Assembly (NCBI GenBank): GCA_021234155.1
Contig: JAJEKV010000031.1
Location: forward strand, 14,007,748-14,071,747
Reading direction: 5' to 3'
DNA length: 64,000 nucleotides
Origin: Isoetes taiwanensis
Taxonomy: Eukaryota > Streptophyta > Lycopodiopsida > Isoetales > Isoetaceae
This document shows, piece after piece, positions 12,749 through 24,152 of the stretch. How positions within the stretch are numbered: the stretch's first letter is position 1; every line of letters begins with the position of its first letter. Made by a program: the position numbers and the translations under genes. The notes beneath the pieces were generated by a model. It was not told where the DNA came from. It was given only the letters and a program-made list of their open reading frames with translations, and did not search any database.

Positions 12749-13171
12749 GGCATGCCTCTATGATTAATTCAGCCTCACCCTTGTCAACACACACCGAAAG
12801 CAAAGCACCCCTTCTTTATCCACCTTGCATAGCACACCTTCAATGAGCCTAAAAGTTTTACACTTTTCCTTGAACCTCCTCACCGGCTGCTATTCGGATC
12901 TTTTGGTATCTCGGCATGCTCCAAAAATTCTTAATGTCAACCCCTTAATCAATCATCTCAATTGCCAAAAGCTACTATGTTAGTTGTATTTTCCTCATTC
13001 AAACCTTCTTGATCTTCATACTTAAACATCATATTAGGCAAATAAGCACTAGGATCTTCAAGAACTTTAATTACTTTAATGTCAATATCATAATTTTGTA
13101 CCTTACAAGCCCATCTGCATAACTTTGCCTTTGGTAAATTTTTGCAAACAATAGTGTCAATGGGTTTTGCT

Positions 13172-14055
13172 TCATGAAAACCTCAGGTATGGATCATTAA
13201 GCGATAAGTGTCCATGCTTTTCCAATAAGAACATTAGTGCAGCAGCACTTTTTTCTAAACTTTGATATCTAAGTTCTGTGGTCGACCAGATTTTGCTTGA
13301 AAAGGCTATAATTCCATGTTCTGTGAAAGGGGCTATACCTATGGCTCTCTTGGTCACACTTATATATGCAAAGAAAGTTTTTGTAAGATCGAGGTTTTAA
13401 AATAGTAGGATTGCAAAGGGTTTCTATAATTTCCTCAAAAGCTCTCTCGCAAACATCATCCCATTTTATAAAAATATACTTACTCTCTTCCTTGGAGTAT
13501 TTACCAACCCCCTGTCAACCAACGGGCTATAGGACAAATAATGTGTGATAAGTGAGGCACATATATCCTAAGAAAACTTGTCATCCCCATAAAACCTTTA
13601 ACCTTTTTGAGGGTTTCGGTGGTGTCAACTTCTTCAAGGCTTCCATTTCCCTGCAGCCACACGGATCCCTTGAGTTGATATCTCATGTCCAAGAAGATCC
13701 CCTTTAGAACAGAAGAAAACACATTTCTTAGGATTTAGGCTCACTCCACTTCCCCGTGCATAATGAACATATTTTTGTTAGCAAACTGAAATGATCTCTC
13801 GATAAATGTGCCTAAACACAAATCATCCAAAACACCCCAAAGTAATTGACAGGCATCTCCTTGAAAATAGTGTCCATAGCTCTCTCTAAAAGTGGCGGGA
13901 GCATTCATTAGTCCAAAAGGCATTTTTTTCATTGCAAAATTACCCCAAGGTGTAATGAAAGCAGTCTTTGGTTGATCCTCCTCCTTTATGCTTTGATTTG
14001 ATTGAAACCCGAAAACCATCCAAGAATGAAAACATTTCCTTACACACCATCTCAC
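13172..14055 (-). pseudogene. Reverse transcriptase and RNase H region of the gypsy element
   Basis: 14055-13741 (minus) reads the RT palm: KTAFITPWGNFAMKKMPFGL then MNAPATF, with the catalytic box degraded to VLDD. 13722-13501 is the RT thumb and connection (KKVKGFMGMTSFLRIYVPHL). 13357-13172 is RNase H (GIIAFSSKIWSTTELRYQ, then LEKSAAALMFLLEKHG). Three separate frames replace one polyprotein, so this copy is dead. Confidence 0.8.
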
Positions 14056-14908
14056 GATATAGCACTTCCTCTAAAAAGGTAGAGGATAACAAATCCTTAA
14101 TTGTGGCTTTGTTGAGCTCCCTATAATCAATGCATATCCTAATTGTCTTATTCTTTTTCTCAACGTGTACTATACAAGATAACCATTCGATTCATAATTT
14201 TACGCTATTACCCCAAAGCACCCTTCATCCTATTCAATTCTTCCCTAATCAAGGTCATCAATGATCCATTTATCCTCCTCGGTTTTTGTATTACTTGGCT
14301 TAACTCCTTCCTTTGTTTTTATCTCAAATTCACAAATCTTCTTGTCAACCCCTTTCACTCATCATAATCCCAAGCAAATACATCACTCCATTCTTCAAAA
14401 ATCTCTTACCCTACTCTCATCCTCTTCCTGAAATAAATCCCCTACATAAAGAGTCCTTTCCCCGATTATTCTTTTTATCTTCAGCTCCCTGCCCTGTTTT
14501 TTCCTCACTAGCATTAATCACTAATATGGGATACAACCTGCACTGTAATTCTTTCCTCTCCAATTCTTCCTCATTGATGGCACCTTCAAATAGATGCTCT
14601 AATAGAACACTTCGCAAAGTGCATCAGCCTCTGAATTAAACTCCCTTGGTATATGATGTATCTCCCATCTTTTGAAATCCAATAATTCTCCCAAAACTTC
14701 ATCCCTTAAGAAAATCATATCCAGATTCTTTGACCGATATTCTCCCAATACCTGTTTGCAAACAAGTGAGAATCTCCAAATATAACCAGCTCATTAATTC
14801 CCAAATGTTTGGCTTCTTGTAAGCCTTTGCTAATAGAGCTCAGATTCTGCCACATTTGATGTTATCCCCGAGTAAATTCTGCCAACTTTAGCCAAAAGCT
14901 TGTTAGAG

Positions 14909-15579
14909 TTATCTCGATAATTGCGTAAGAAGCAAAGAACATTCAATTTTTTGATATACCTCCATCAAACCACATGTATGCATGTTCACCAGATTTTTTA
15001 GCTTACCCTCTTCTATTGAACATGTTGCAATTGTAGGAACAGAAATCTCATATTCTCCACAAGGATTTTGGGATAGCATGTCTATCTCTAAGAAATTTAA
15101 GGCCTCCAGTTCTCCAACCTGTTGTAGAGAGTCACTTTCTTTTCCCATCTGAAATAATACATTCTCCCTTGGACCACACTGGCCTTGCATCCACAAGAGA
15201 CAACCATTTCCTGCCCAAAAGTAGATCATAAATATCAGTATTCTCATCAACCCCTTCAAAAGCTACCACCACAAAACTAGCAGCCCACAATAATACCCTC
15301 AATGTCAACTAAAACACTACTAATTATCCCTATAGGATGAATTTTTGTGTTAGAGAATGATTTCAAAACCATAGGTGCTCGTTTATCACATTCCAAACCA
15401 CAAGATTTCATTATGTGATGTGGCATCACATTCAAAGGGGAACCACCATCTAATAATACTTTGGTTAGAACCTTTTTACCAATGTTTGCAACACAAGTAA
15501 AAGGCCACTGGATCAGCATCATCCTGGGATAATACAAGCTCACCAACATGATTAGTAAACATATCCTCTTTTTCCTCAT
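14909..15579 (-). pseudogene. Retropepsin-like protease region of the gypsy element
   Basis: The minus frame 15579-15277 carries KVLTKVLLDGGSPLNVMPHH. Here D-G-G-S takes the place of the usual D-T/S-G-A; this variant is known in several plant gypsy lineages. The frame goes on with VLKSF and IHPIGI. 15259-14909 continues the linker toward RT after a break. The equivalent region of the 43.7-kb element aligns well by eye. Confidence 0.65.
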
Positions 15580-15821
15580 TTAAACTCAACAACTTTTTTC
15601 TCAGAAGAGGGAGCAATCCTTAGCAAGGTTAGTAAGTCTATGCTTATCTTAGAATTTTTTAGCAAAATCTCCAAATCTTCTCCTTCTTTATCTTTTCTTG
15701 CAAATTTTTGGGGTTTGGAGGAGGTGGTACTACCTGAATAATTTCATCTTTCCTCTCCTTATCTTGATGAACAACTTTTTGAGCAAGGGGATGAGATAAT
15801 ACCTGATTGCCTTCAAAATCT

Positions 15822-17110
15822 TTACCTCTTCTTGCATTCCCTTCTTTGGTTACAAATTCGCTTCTTTGCCTTTGGATTCCAAAGATTCCTCGAGTGTGTA
15901 CAGCCAAAATCTCTTCTTGATCCTCCATTTCCTGCACAAATCGATAGATGCACTTGTTTTGCTGCTTTGGCTAACTCTTGTCTAGCAAAATACTCTTTGA
16001 CACTACACTTATCTTCAAGATGACCTATGCCCTTACAAAAGTACAAACAGACATTCTTTACCATAATGCCCTCTCCTACCACACTTAAGGCAAGGCCTAT
16101 AATAACAAACTTCAGAAGAATGACTATCCCTTAGACAATGAATGCATGGGGAAAGACCCTTTTCTCGAGGGTTTGGATGCCTTCAACTCTTGAAGTTGTT
16201 TAGTCACTTCAGCCAATGCCTCAGACCATCTTGAGCAACTTCAGATTTTGAATCTGCGGTAGGGATAATTGCCTCCTCGGCCCTTGGTAGTTCTCTTCTC
16301 CTTCACACAAAGATAGATTGGCACCGATGTTGTGTATTCCCGTTCAAATTCTCGGTGAAAAAGGATCATTAGTAAATCGCATCATAGGTTGGTTGAACGA
16401 AATAAACATCTGCTAATTACGTAGCTTTAGTAAAGGCCTTATGTATGGTGTCAAATCCTTCCGTAATCCTGTATCCTGGTCATCTTCTTGTGCACCCTAG
16501 GTCGTCACTTAATCCATTTATAAAAGCTGCTACTAAATCCAAAGTATGATGGAGGACATGCTTTCGGTTTGGCATTTTAACAAATATGCATTAAACCTTT
16601 ACGTATATTGATGAATAGTCTCACCATGCTTGATGTGGAATGAGTGTAGCTCGAGCTAATTCTCTTGGCTTAACCAATTTCCCAAATCTGGTTAGAAACT
16701 TAGGCACAATATCTTCCCATGTTCTAGTACCTAAAAGCAAATACATAATCCAACCATGCTCTTACCTCCTCATTCTTGAAACATTTCTTGAATTAGGAGA
16801 GCTTGCGGCCTTTTCTTGTGTCCATAATCCCCGTAATATTCCTCAAAAACCTTCAAAAATAATTAGCATTTATGCTAGGATCAAAAGTTGGTGCGAACCG
16901 GCACACTAAGCTCATAAGATTGATGGAGACAAGTGTTCCCCAATACATTGATTCCTTGGGGCCTGTGAGAACTCTCGGGGTTTTCTTGTGCCTCCGGCTG
17001 CTTTCAAGATGATCATTTCCCCTTCTTGGTGCCATTAATTCTTCTTCAAAGGTATAGTAATCTCGGTAGAACCTCCAAAATGTTGAAGGCTTTTTTGGCA
17101 AAACCTCCAA
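15822..17110 (-). pseudogene. gag region of the gypsy element with CCHC zinc knuckles
   Basis: A start like MAPRRGNDHLESSRR lies at about 17028 just inside the 5' LTR. The capsid part (17000-16200) is split over several frames. Near 16095-16050 a C-x2-C-x4-H-x4-C knuckle (CLKCGRRGHYGKEC) is visible, and a second C-x2-C...H...C block (YFCKGIGHLEDKC) follows at about 16045-16005. Order and motifs are those of a gypsy gag and nucleocapsid. Non-functional. Confidence 0.65.
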
Positions 17111-19450
17111 CCTAATGGTTTAGAACCTCCGTGTTGCTTAAGGCAACCACTCAATCACCAAAACACGAAAAGTCACTTTGAAATTTCAAGATCGACCGCT
17201 TTCCCTGAAGCAAAAAAATGGTCCGACCATAAACTTGTGCCATTTAAAATCAAATCAAGCAAATCAATTGATTTTTTTGATAGAGATCTTCTTAACAGAT
17301 GTGGGAATCGTGTTCAAAAGTCTAGATAGAGCTGAGATAAGCAAGGTTCTCAAAATCACACTTCGACCGGGTCAAAATTGGTCAATACCAGCAACAAAGC
17401 TATTTTTGCAGATTGAAGATGGAACAAGTTTTTTAGTTTTGGAAATTTGAGATATCTCTCGACCGGTGTCTAGATTGAAGGCAACTTAAAAAATTGCAGG
17501 AAATTAACAACCTAAAGGGTAGAATTTGATTAAAATCTCCCTATCGGTCGATTGTGCAAGAACCCGAGAGCAACTTCACCTAATATGAAATCTAATTGGC
17601 TTTTTGTGTTTTTTTTCAAGTGTATCGGTTCGAAATACCCTCTAGTTATAGTGCATAAAAATTTCAAACTAAATTATTTTTAGTTTTCAAAATCAAGGAT
17701 TAAACTCAAGAACAATCACCACACGAATTTTTTCTAAGGTCAGATTTTCATTCAAGAAGCTATTCAAAAGATCAACATCAATTTCCACGAGTCTAATGGT
17801 CTCGGGAAAAACAATCAAACAGATCAAATTGTCAATAATCTCAAAAGTGGTCGATAATCTCAATAGCCCGGCAATTCTTCCGAATTTGGAGGCTAGGGGA
17901 GCAAATGCAGACTAGGAATCACCAATCCGCTCGGAAAAGCTTCAAGTCGACGTTCTTCACGCATACAACCCCTAAAACAATGCAAGATCTCAATCCATCT
18001 TAAACGGCCTGTTTCGGTTCAAATCTTGGCAAATTCTGTTTGAAATTCAAATTTTTGTTTGTTTATGAGTCGGTATGGATGCGTGTAGGTGAATGGAGGG
18101 TGCGAGCTATGATTAAGCGGGTAATTCCAACCAATTTTCCGGATCTTGGCCTTCATCGAAAATTAGGGTTCTTGAAAAATAGTCCAAATATCCCACAGGC
18201 ATGTTTAGAAAAAGCAGACTAGTGTATAAAAGGAATTTTACCGCAATTTCTTCCGAATAACGTGCCATTATGAAGGGGGAACCGGCCCGTGCCCGGCCCC
18301 CATGCCCCATGGTGCCACGTGGAGGGTGTGGATTGGTGGATGAGCTGGCAGGGGGGGGGGTAGAAAATGCTAGGTGGGGTAGAATAGGAAAATTTTTTTT
18401 AATTTTTTATAGAAAGGCACGAATCTCAAGGCAATAATCCAAAGGCCAAGATAAAGGATATTAGCATATTCTCCCATCTCAATTGGAATCTTTTGCTAGG
18501 AATAATTTTTTGCATAGCTTATCCATAGGATGTGAAATATGGCAAAAAAGATGACTAGGCAATTGTGATGGCATATGACATGGCAATGGTGATGACTAGG
18601 CAAATGACATGGCAATGTATCTTGACTCAATTTTTTGTCTAGCCAAAAAACTTTTTCAACTTATGGATGTGGATGACACGTGTATGGCATATATGATGAT
18701 GAGGAGGATGATGTGCAAATGACATGGCACTCCCAAGTGGCAATATTACATAGAATCATAATCAACTTGAAAAATGGAAGTCCTTTAGCCAATTTTTAAT
18801 TTTTGAACTTGGGGATGGAGGGAGTATGATGTAAGTGATGATGAGGAATGATGGAGATGTGAGGTGGCTTCCAAGGTTATACGTGGCACAATGCCACCTT
18901 TATGCATAACTTTTGCAATTTTCTTGACCATTTTTCTTTTTTGGAAGCTTATCATGGAAATGAATGTATGAAGTTATGGAAGAGATGAGAGTGAAGCTTT
19001 TTGGCTAGACAAAAATGTTGTCAATTGGAAAACAAGGTTGATTGAGGATGTACCAACTTGGAAATCAAGGAAAGAAGGTGGTATGGGGTGAAATAATGGT
19101 ATAGGAATTTGCCTCAATATGAACTTGATCTAGAGTTATTTTGCACATACCATGGAACTCTTGGGGGTCTTCAAAACCTTCTTATGTCTTCAAAGTAAAT
19201 GTTTGTGTCCTTTGCTCTCTTGTTTGCTCAAATATGATGACTTGACTTTTTCTTGCTCCTTGTGACCATTTAATTTGATCTAATGAAATAGCTTCCATGA
19301 ATGTCCTTCCTTAGTCTTCATCAAAAAATTCTTCAATGATCTGAAACAAAATAATCCTTCAAGAGTGTAATCAGCTTAAAATCAGCATTGGCAGCTTGTC
19401 TTCTTCTTGTGTTGTACAATTTCCTCTTGCTGCCACAAAATGTGGCAGCA
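17081..19450 (-). repeat. LTR (5' LTR of the minus-strand gypsy element)
   Basis: Near copy of 8349-10722. It starts TGTTGAAGGC and ends TGTGGCAGCA, directly followed by GTACG (19451-19455). Small indels throughout relative to the other LTR point to an old insertion. Confidence 0.87.
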
Positions 19451-19455
19451 GTACG

Positions 19456-20490
19456 TACACATCTTTTTTTTGGCGAAATGTGATACAGTCAAGCCCTTTA
19501 GTTTTCTTCCCACTTGGCGAAATTATAAAGTTTGTATAATCTGAAAATTCTTATGTTGGCGATTTTGTCTTTGTTGGTGGTAGCTAAACGGCATCTGTTG
19601 AACTAAGCAAGTTATCATGCGTATTTTAATTGATATATTTAAAGAGAAGTGATAATGTGCATGTATCTGTGGGTACCAACAACAATAAAAAGATGATGAT
19701 GATGGTGCATATCTAACCATGGGGTTGGGTCTGACAATCTTTCGTATTCAGATGAACTACATTGTATGCTATGTGAATGGAAATAGCAAATATAATAAAA
19801 AGGTGGGAGTTTTCTTCAATGTTTAACATTGCAATAGTGTAATGGTCGTGGTTCTTCAATATGGCGATTCCTAAATGAAAGATGTATCTGAATAGATTAG
19901 ACATGGCTATTTGAATTGATCTGGGCGCGCCTAATCAGCTTCAGGGAAGGCGATTCAGCACGCCAATGCCGCAGTCAATCTCGGCAAAACCCTAAACGTC
20001 CAAATTTTTCCCTCTTTTGGAATGGCTAATTTTTTTTTTTTTTTAAGAAATGAACCTTATAAACTTTAGCCACGAAATTTTAGTAAAGTCTAAGAAATCG
20101 CCATTTGGCGAGTTTTAGCCTCTCTTTATTACCCTGGGGGTGTTGAGAAAAATCAACATATGATCTTAATGCCATAACAACAATCCACTCTTCAACAACT
20201 AGAATTCTCAGTAGGCCAAGCATCTCATAATTTTGCCTCTATTGGAAAAATTATCAAGCATCTCATAGTTTTGCCTCTATTCGAAAAATTATCTTCATTG
20301 ACAATGGTTGACCGCTTAGTTGGCCTAGACTAATGCACTTTAAGTTTGTGTTTTCTTATGTTGCATTTTTATCGAAAGGTCCAAAGTTACAATCTAAGCA
20401 TTATATGTCCTTTTATGCCCTTTAAACTTGAATTTTTTCGTCAACAAGTTTCTGAGTTTTAATTAGGGAAGATATAAAACGGTACCATCA
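19456..20490. other. Non-coding; continuation of the copia remnant and unassigned sequence
   Basis: No gene supported. The first part should be the downstream half of the copia remnant interrupted at 8349. There is a T-run at about 20030-20044, short 'ggcga' recurrences, and a direct repeat of 'agcatctcata(a/g)ttttgcctctatt' at about 20218 and 20257. Confidence 0.4.
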
Positions 20491-20495
20491 ATAGG

Positions 20496-22016
20496 ATGAA
20501 TTCTCAATTTGTGAATAGACGGATAGTCTTACAAATACAAAAGCTATATGCATATACGGGAGTCAAGCAGGGATGCCCGTTATCCCCAACACTGTTCGGA
20601 ATATACATAGATGCATTACAAGATTTCATAGCAGAACAGCAAGGGGACAGGGACGCTCCTACACTAGGGGAAACCAAGGTACCCATCATGTTATATGTCG
20701 ATGACCTAAGCATGATGGCCGCAAAAAACAAAGGAATGCATAAGTTACTGAAACTGCTGGAAATCTTTTGCGAAAAGACAGGGTTGACAGTTAATCTTGC
20801 GAAAACCAAAATAGTCTTTTTCGGCCACAGGAATAGACACAAACCGTTCAGGTATTTGGGAACAGAGCTAGAAGAATCAACAGAGTACAGATATCTGGGG
20901 TACGACACACACGGTACAGGGAAATGGGCTAAAGGGGCAGATACAAGATACCAAACAGCCATTGGGAGTTACTATAATATGAAAATTTCTGCAATAAAAG
21001 CAGAATAATAGACTGGGAAATCAAATGCTATCTGTTCAGTGCAGTGGTCGCGACCACACAACTATACGGGGCTGAGGCTTGGGGACCGGGGCTAACAGAA
21101 AAAAAATGGGAAAAACAGGAAGGAATCCTCAGGCAATGGCATAAACAGGAATTCAAGCTGAGAACAAATACACCACAAACAACCATAGTATATGAGACGG
21201 GACAGAGACCAATGGAGGTAAGGGCATGGGAAAGGACTATCAGATATCTCATAAGAAATAATGCAGGTGGGAAACCGAATAAATTAGCGAACATCGTGAT
21301 CAACGAGTCAGCAAAAGCACACATTATCGCAAGTAACGGATGGTTTAGGGATGTAGCAATGTGGACCAGAGAAATGGGGATGAACTTGAGCGACCTGATA
21401 AACGAAGGAGAATGGAATGAGGAATGGGCAAACAAGGCTATGCAAGCATGGCTGCAAAAACACACAGGGCCCAAGACAATTTGGCTTATGACAGTCTTCA
21501 ACCTAGAACAGCGGATAGAGCAGCAGATGTATCAGGATAATCTACTAGGAAAAGCAAGGAGGGATATCCTAGCAAGATTTAGGATGGGGAGCCATGACCT
21601 AAGAATTGAAAAGGACAGATGGAGGAGAGTAGAGAGAGACGATCGGATATGCAGAATCTGTGACAGAGGGGAAGTGGAAGACGAGAATCACATGCTAAAT
21701 GAGTGCCCAATATATGAAGACATCAGGAAATACAGAAACATAAGATGGGGTCAGACAGTACACGCCATGATGGCGAGAACAGAAACAATGAGAGAACTGG
21801 CAGACGCAATACGGGAAATGACGACAAGACATCGGGAAGTACATAAAGAAAAAGGGCTTCTGTTATGAGCCGCCCGGGAGGCGCGCCATACCTGCCCAAA
21901 AATGCTCAGCTTAAAGCTGATTGATAACGACGCACCTGTGCACGGCCTTGAAGCCGATCCAAAGCAGGGTGCCGGTATTAATAAAGCAGTGTTTGTCATA
22001 CAGTGTTTGTCATAGA
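20496..22016 (+). mobile_element. 5'-truncated LINE with RT and zf-RVT-like end
   Basis: 20496-21008 encodes the RT core: TGVKQGCPLSPTLFGIYIDA, the catalytic box MLYVDDLSMMA, then TGLTVNLAKTKIVFFG and the YRYLGYD region. A frameshift near 21005-21040 leads into a second frame to 21868 (QLYGAEAWGPG, then a Cys/His module RICRICDRGEVEDENHMLNE..C). The 3' untranslated part holds 'gattgataacga' and 'cttgaagccgatccaaagc', ends at 'ggtattaataaag' and is followed by a doubled 14-mer 'acagtgtttgtcat' (21991-22016). Upstream RT motifs and the endonuclease are missing, so this is a truncated, frame-broken copy. Confidence 0.85.
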
Positions 22017-22019
22017 GCT

Positions 22020-23250
22020 CCTTACCCTTTTTTCTAAATTATAAACACCTTGCCAACCCCGCATCTCAAATGGAACCAACAATCTCTACACAAAAAGTAA
22101 AGAGATAAAAAATGGCTGTATTTGAGTACTTCACTAGTAAATCTGTGTTAGTAATAGCAATGACAAGAATATAACTTTGTTGTACTGAGCTCGTTCAAAT
22201 TACTATACTTGGTGGCCATTTCTGATATATGTGCCTATATTGGGCATTATAATGTAAGAGACTAAATATTCCCAAATGTCAAAAAATAAAAAGAAAGGGA
22301 AAAGGCTTAAAGTTCTGGACATGAAACAGCAACCTGAGGTTTTTCACAAAGCCAACAAAAATCTGTTTGAGCTTCCAAACGCACCTTCATCACAAAATCA
22401 TGCAGTGAGAAAATGATATAAGTCTACAAGTGAATAAACCTCTAAACTTACACTTTAGGGAATCTCTTCCCAGCAGATAAGTTCCTCCTGTTTTAAACAG
22501 CCGACAACATTTACACACCCTACAAGCACGAGGCATAAGGGTCAAGATAACATGGAAAGGAAATGATCCAAACAGATGCTTTCACTTCTGATAAGAATTA
22601 TGTTTATTTGATTGTCGATCATATGCTAGGAACCTCAGCAATCCATGTGCTATACCAAAATGGCTAATCTATATGACAGATCAGAATGTAATAATGTATC
22701 CTTATTGTAATCTATGTTTAGAAAGGTTGGGATCTGCTAGTCATAAAGACAAAGGTCCAGACAAACCCCAAACAAAATCCAGCATGTTTATCATTCCAAA
22801 CCTCCTTCACATGAGGTATATTACCTTGTAACTTGTAATAGTAAGTATTTTCCGACCTTTGAACATTTTAAAAGTCTTAATTGCATTCAGCTTTATGGTA
22901 TTCACGGCTTCACGTAGACAAAATCCATATAGACCTGAAAACATCTAGTTAAACAGAATGCCCTCCACAATAACGACGTCTCTTTAAGATGATATAAACA
23001 CCTTCAGAAAAGCTTTATACCTCCTGGGGCAAGAAAACTAAAAAAAGTAAAGGACCATCAAATGCTTCCAGCTCCAATCTGACCCTAGTTATGCGATAGT
23101 AATCAAAATATTGGAAGTTTGAAGTCAGAAAAAATCATCTTCTGAAGTTAAAAATTAGTTTAAAAACTTAATCACTTCTCTGAATTTGGGAGATAAAATG
23201 CAAAAGAGTGCATACCGAGCAGCACTATATAATAATGCAACCTAAGCACA
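22020..23250. other. Non-coding or intronic; no gene resolved
   Basis: AT-rich sequence between the LINE and the kinesin exon. On the minus strand, an open stretch at about 22945-22840 follows an AG acceptor (GLYGFCLREAVNTI, KMFKGRK). It could be an exon of the minus-strand gene, but I do not recognise it. Nothing else supportable. Confidence 0.3.
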
Positions 23251-23255
23251 TGCAC

Positions 23256-23318
23256 CTGCATAGTATATCTTTTTCCACTGCCAGTAGCTCCATAGGCAAA
23301 AATTGTTGCATTGCAGCC
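23256..23318 (-). CDS. Kinesin motor P-loop exon (partial or decayed gene)
   Basis: On the minus strand an AG acceptor ('ttgttccag') is followed by exactly 21 codons, GCNATIFAYGATGSGKR plus YTMQ, and then a GT donor. This is the kinesin ATP-binding loop (FAYGxTGSGKTYTMQ), with Arg where the Walker A Thr belongs. The T-to-R change should impair Mg-ATP binding, suggesting a pseudogene or a sequence error. The GCNATxFAYGATGSGKTYTMQ style recalls plant KIN-10/KIN-8-type kinesins; subfamily is a guess. On the same strand, a possible upstream exon with ITEDTLHITDSKLGS lies at about 23565-23515. I could not recover the other motor motifs (SSRSH, DLAGSE) nearby. Confidence 0.55.
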
Positions 23319-23837
23319 CTGGAACAACAGGGGCAAAATTGGGTGCACCTCCATCAGAAAAATTCGGCCAACGTCATCTTCTTCGCCATAACAAAAATCC
23401 AGGTTATATGTTTCATTTCTACCGCATCATCCAATCAAATAAATTAGAATGGAATGGAGATCTTAAAGGTACAAAAGATAAATAGCACAAAGCAAAGGAA
23501 GATGCAGCACTGACCCAAGTTTTGAGTCTGTAATATGAAGAGTATCTTCAGTAATTCCGTCCCTTTGCTAACGGTGCTTCCCCTACTTCCCCTTCTGCTT
23601 CCGCTGCCATGGATCGGCCGAAACGAAAGAAAGGTGCTCATGATAGGCCCAAACAATCTCTACCGTCAGGCACATCAAACGGATCGTTGCCGTCTAACTG
23701 TCACTGCGCGTCACAAAAACCCTAGAAAAGCCCAACCGATCGTAACCGCTCATACAGAATATTCTATGGCATATTATTCTCACAATAAATCAAGGCCTTC
23801 AAAACGTCACTCCACCCTAGTAATTGATTTGGGGGAT

Positions 23838-23925
23838 TCTATGGAAACCTCCCTAAGTTAACAATATTGAAAACCTCAAGTTAGTTTTCCTTGAAACCTC
23901 CCAAAGGTTTCCATTCTTGGGACCT
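23838..23925. repeat. Second GGAAACCTCC cluster
   Basis: Contains 'ggaaacctccctaag', 'gaaaacctcaag', 'gaaacctcccaaaggtttcc'. It resembles the array at 722-1135 and lies about 200 bp upstream of the PPR gene leader. Confidence 0.5.
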
Positions 23926-24074
23926 AACCAAATTCCGGCGTATATAATTTGAGCGCCTAGTTATGCTGAAGATTTTTTCAAATCAGAAATTCCAGTCCCA
24001 CTCAGTTGGAATCAGGAGATGGTTGCATCGTCAGGGTTTTTTCTTTCATCAGTGATGCATTTCGTTGTCTAGCT

Positions 24075-24152
24075 ATGGAAATGGCTTGCTCCTCGAATGA
24101 GCAATCGGCCCGTATTGGCTCCATTCCCGCTACCATGAAAAGCAGGGGATAA
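24075..24152 (+). promoter_or_regulatory. Upstream ORF whose stop overlaps the PPR start (TAATG)
   Basis: A 25-codon ORF starts ATGGAAATGGC at 24075 and ends with TAA at 24150-24152. The last A of this stop is the first base of the PPR ATG (24152-24154). Such an overlap can allow termination-reinitiation or dampen translation. If the true mRNA starts downstream of 24075, it would have no role. Confidence 0.5.

Larger units (their letters stand above)
8349..19450 (-). mobile_element. Ty3/gypsy LTR retrotransposon, minus strand, 11.1 kb, decayed
   Basis: Two direct repeats of about 2.37 kb (8349-10722 and 17081-19450) flank an internal region that encodes, on the minus strand, gag (17028 down to about 15820), protease (about 15579-15277), RT/RNase H (about 14055-13172) and integrase (12748-11645). 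The element has TG...CA ends and a GTACG target duplication. The two LTRs differ by many small indels and substitutions, and every coding domain is broken, so the insertion is old. The polypurine tract expected at the inner edge of the 3' LTR (right of 10722, purines on the minus strand) is not evident, and the primer-binding site next to 17081 is not a standard match. Its protease region resembles that of the 43.7-kb element (shared NVMPxHIM), so the two belong to related lineages. Confidence 0.88.
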
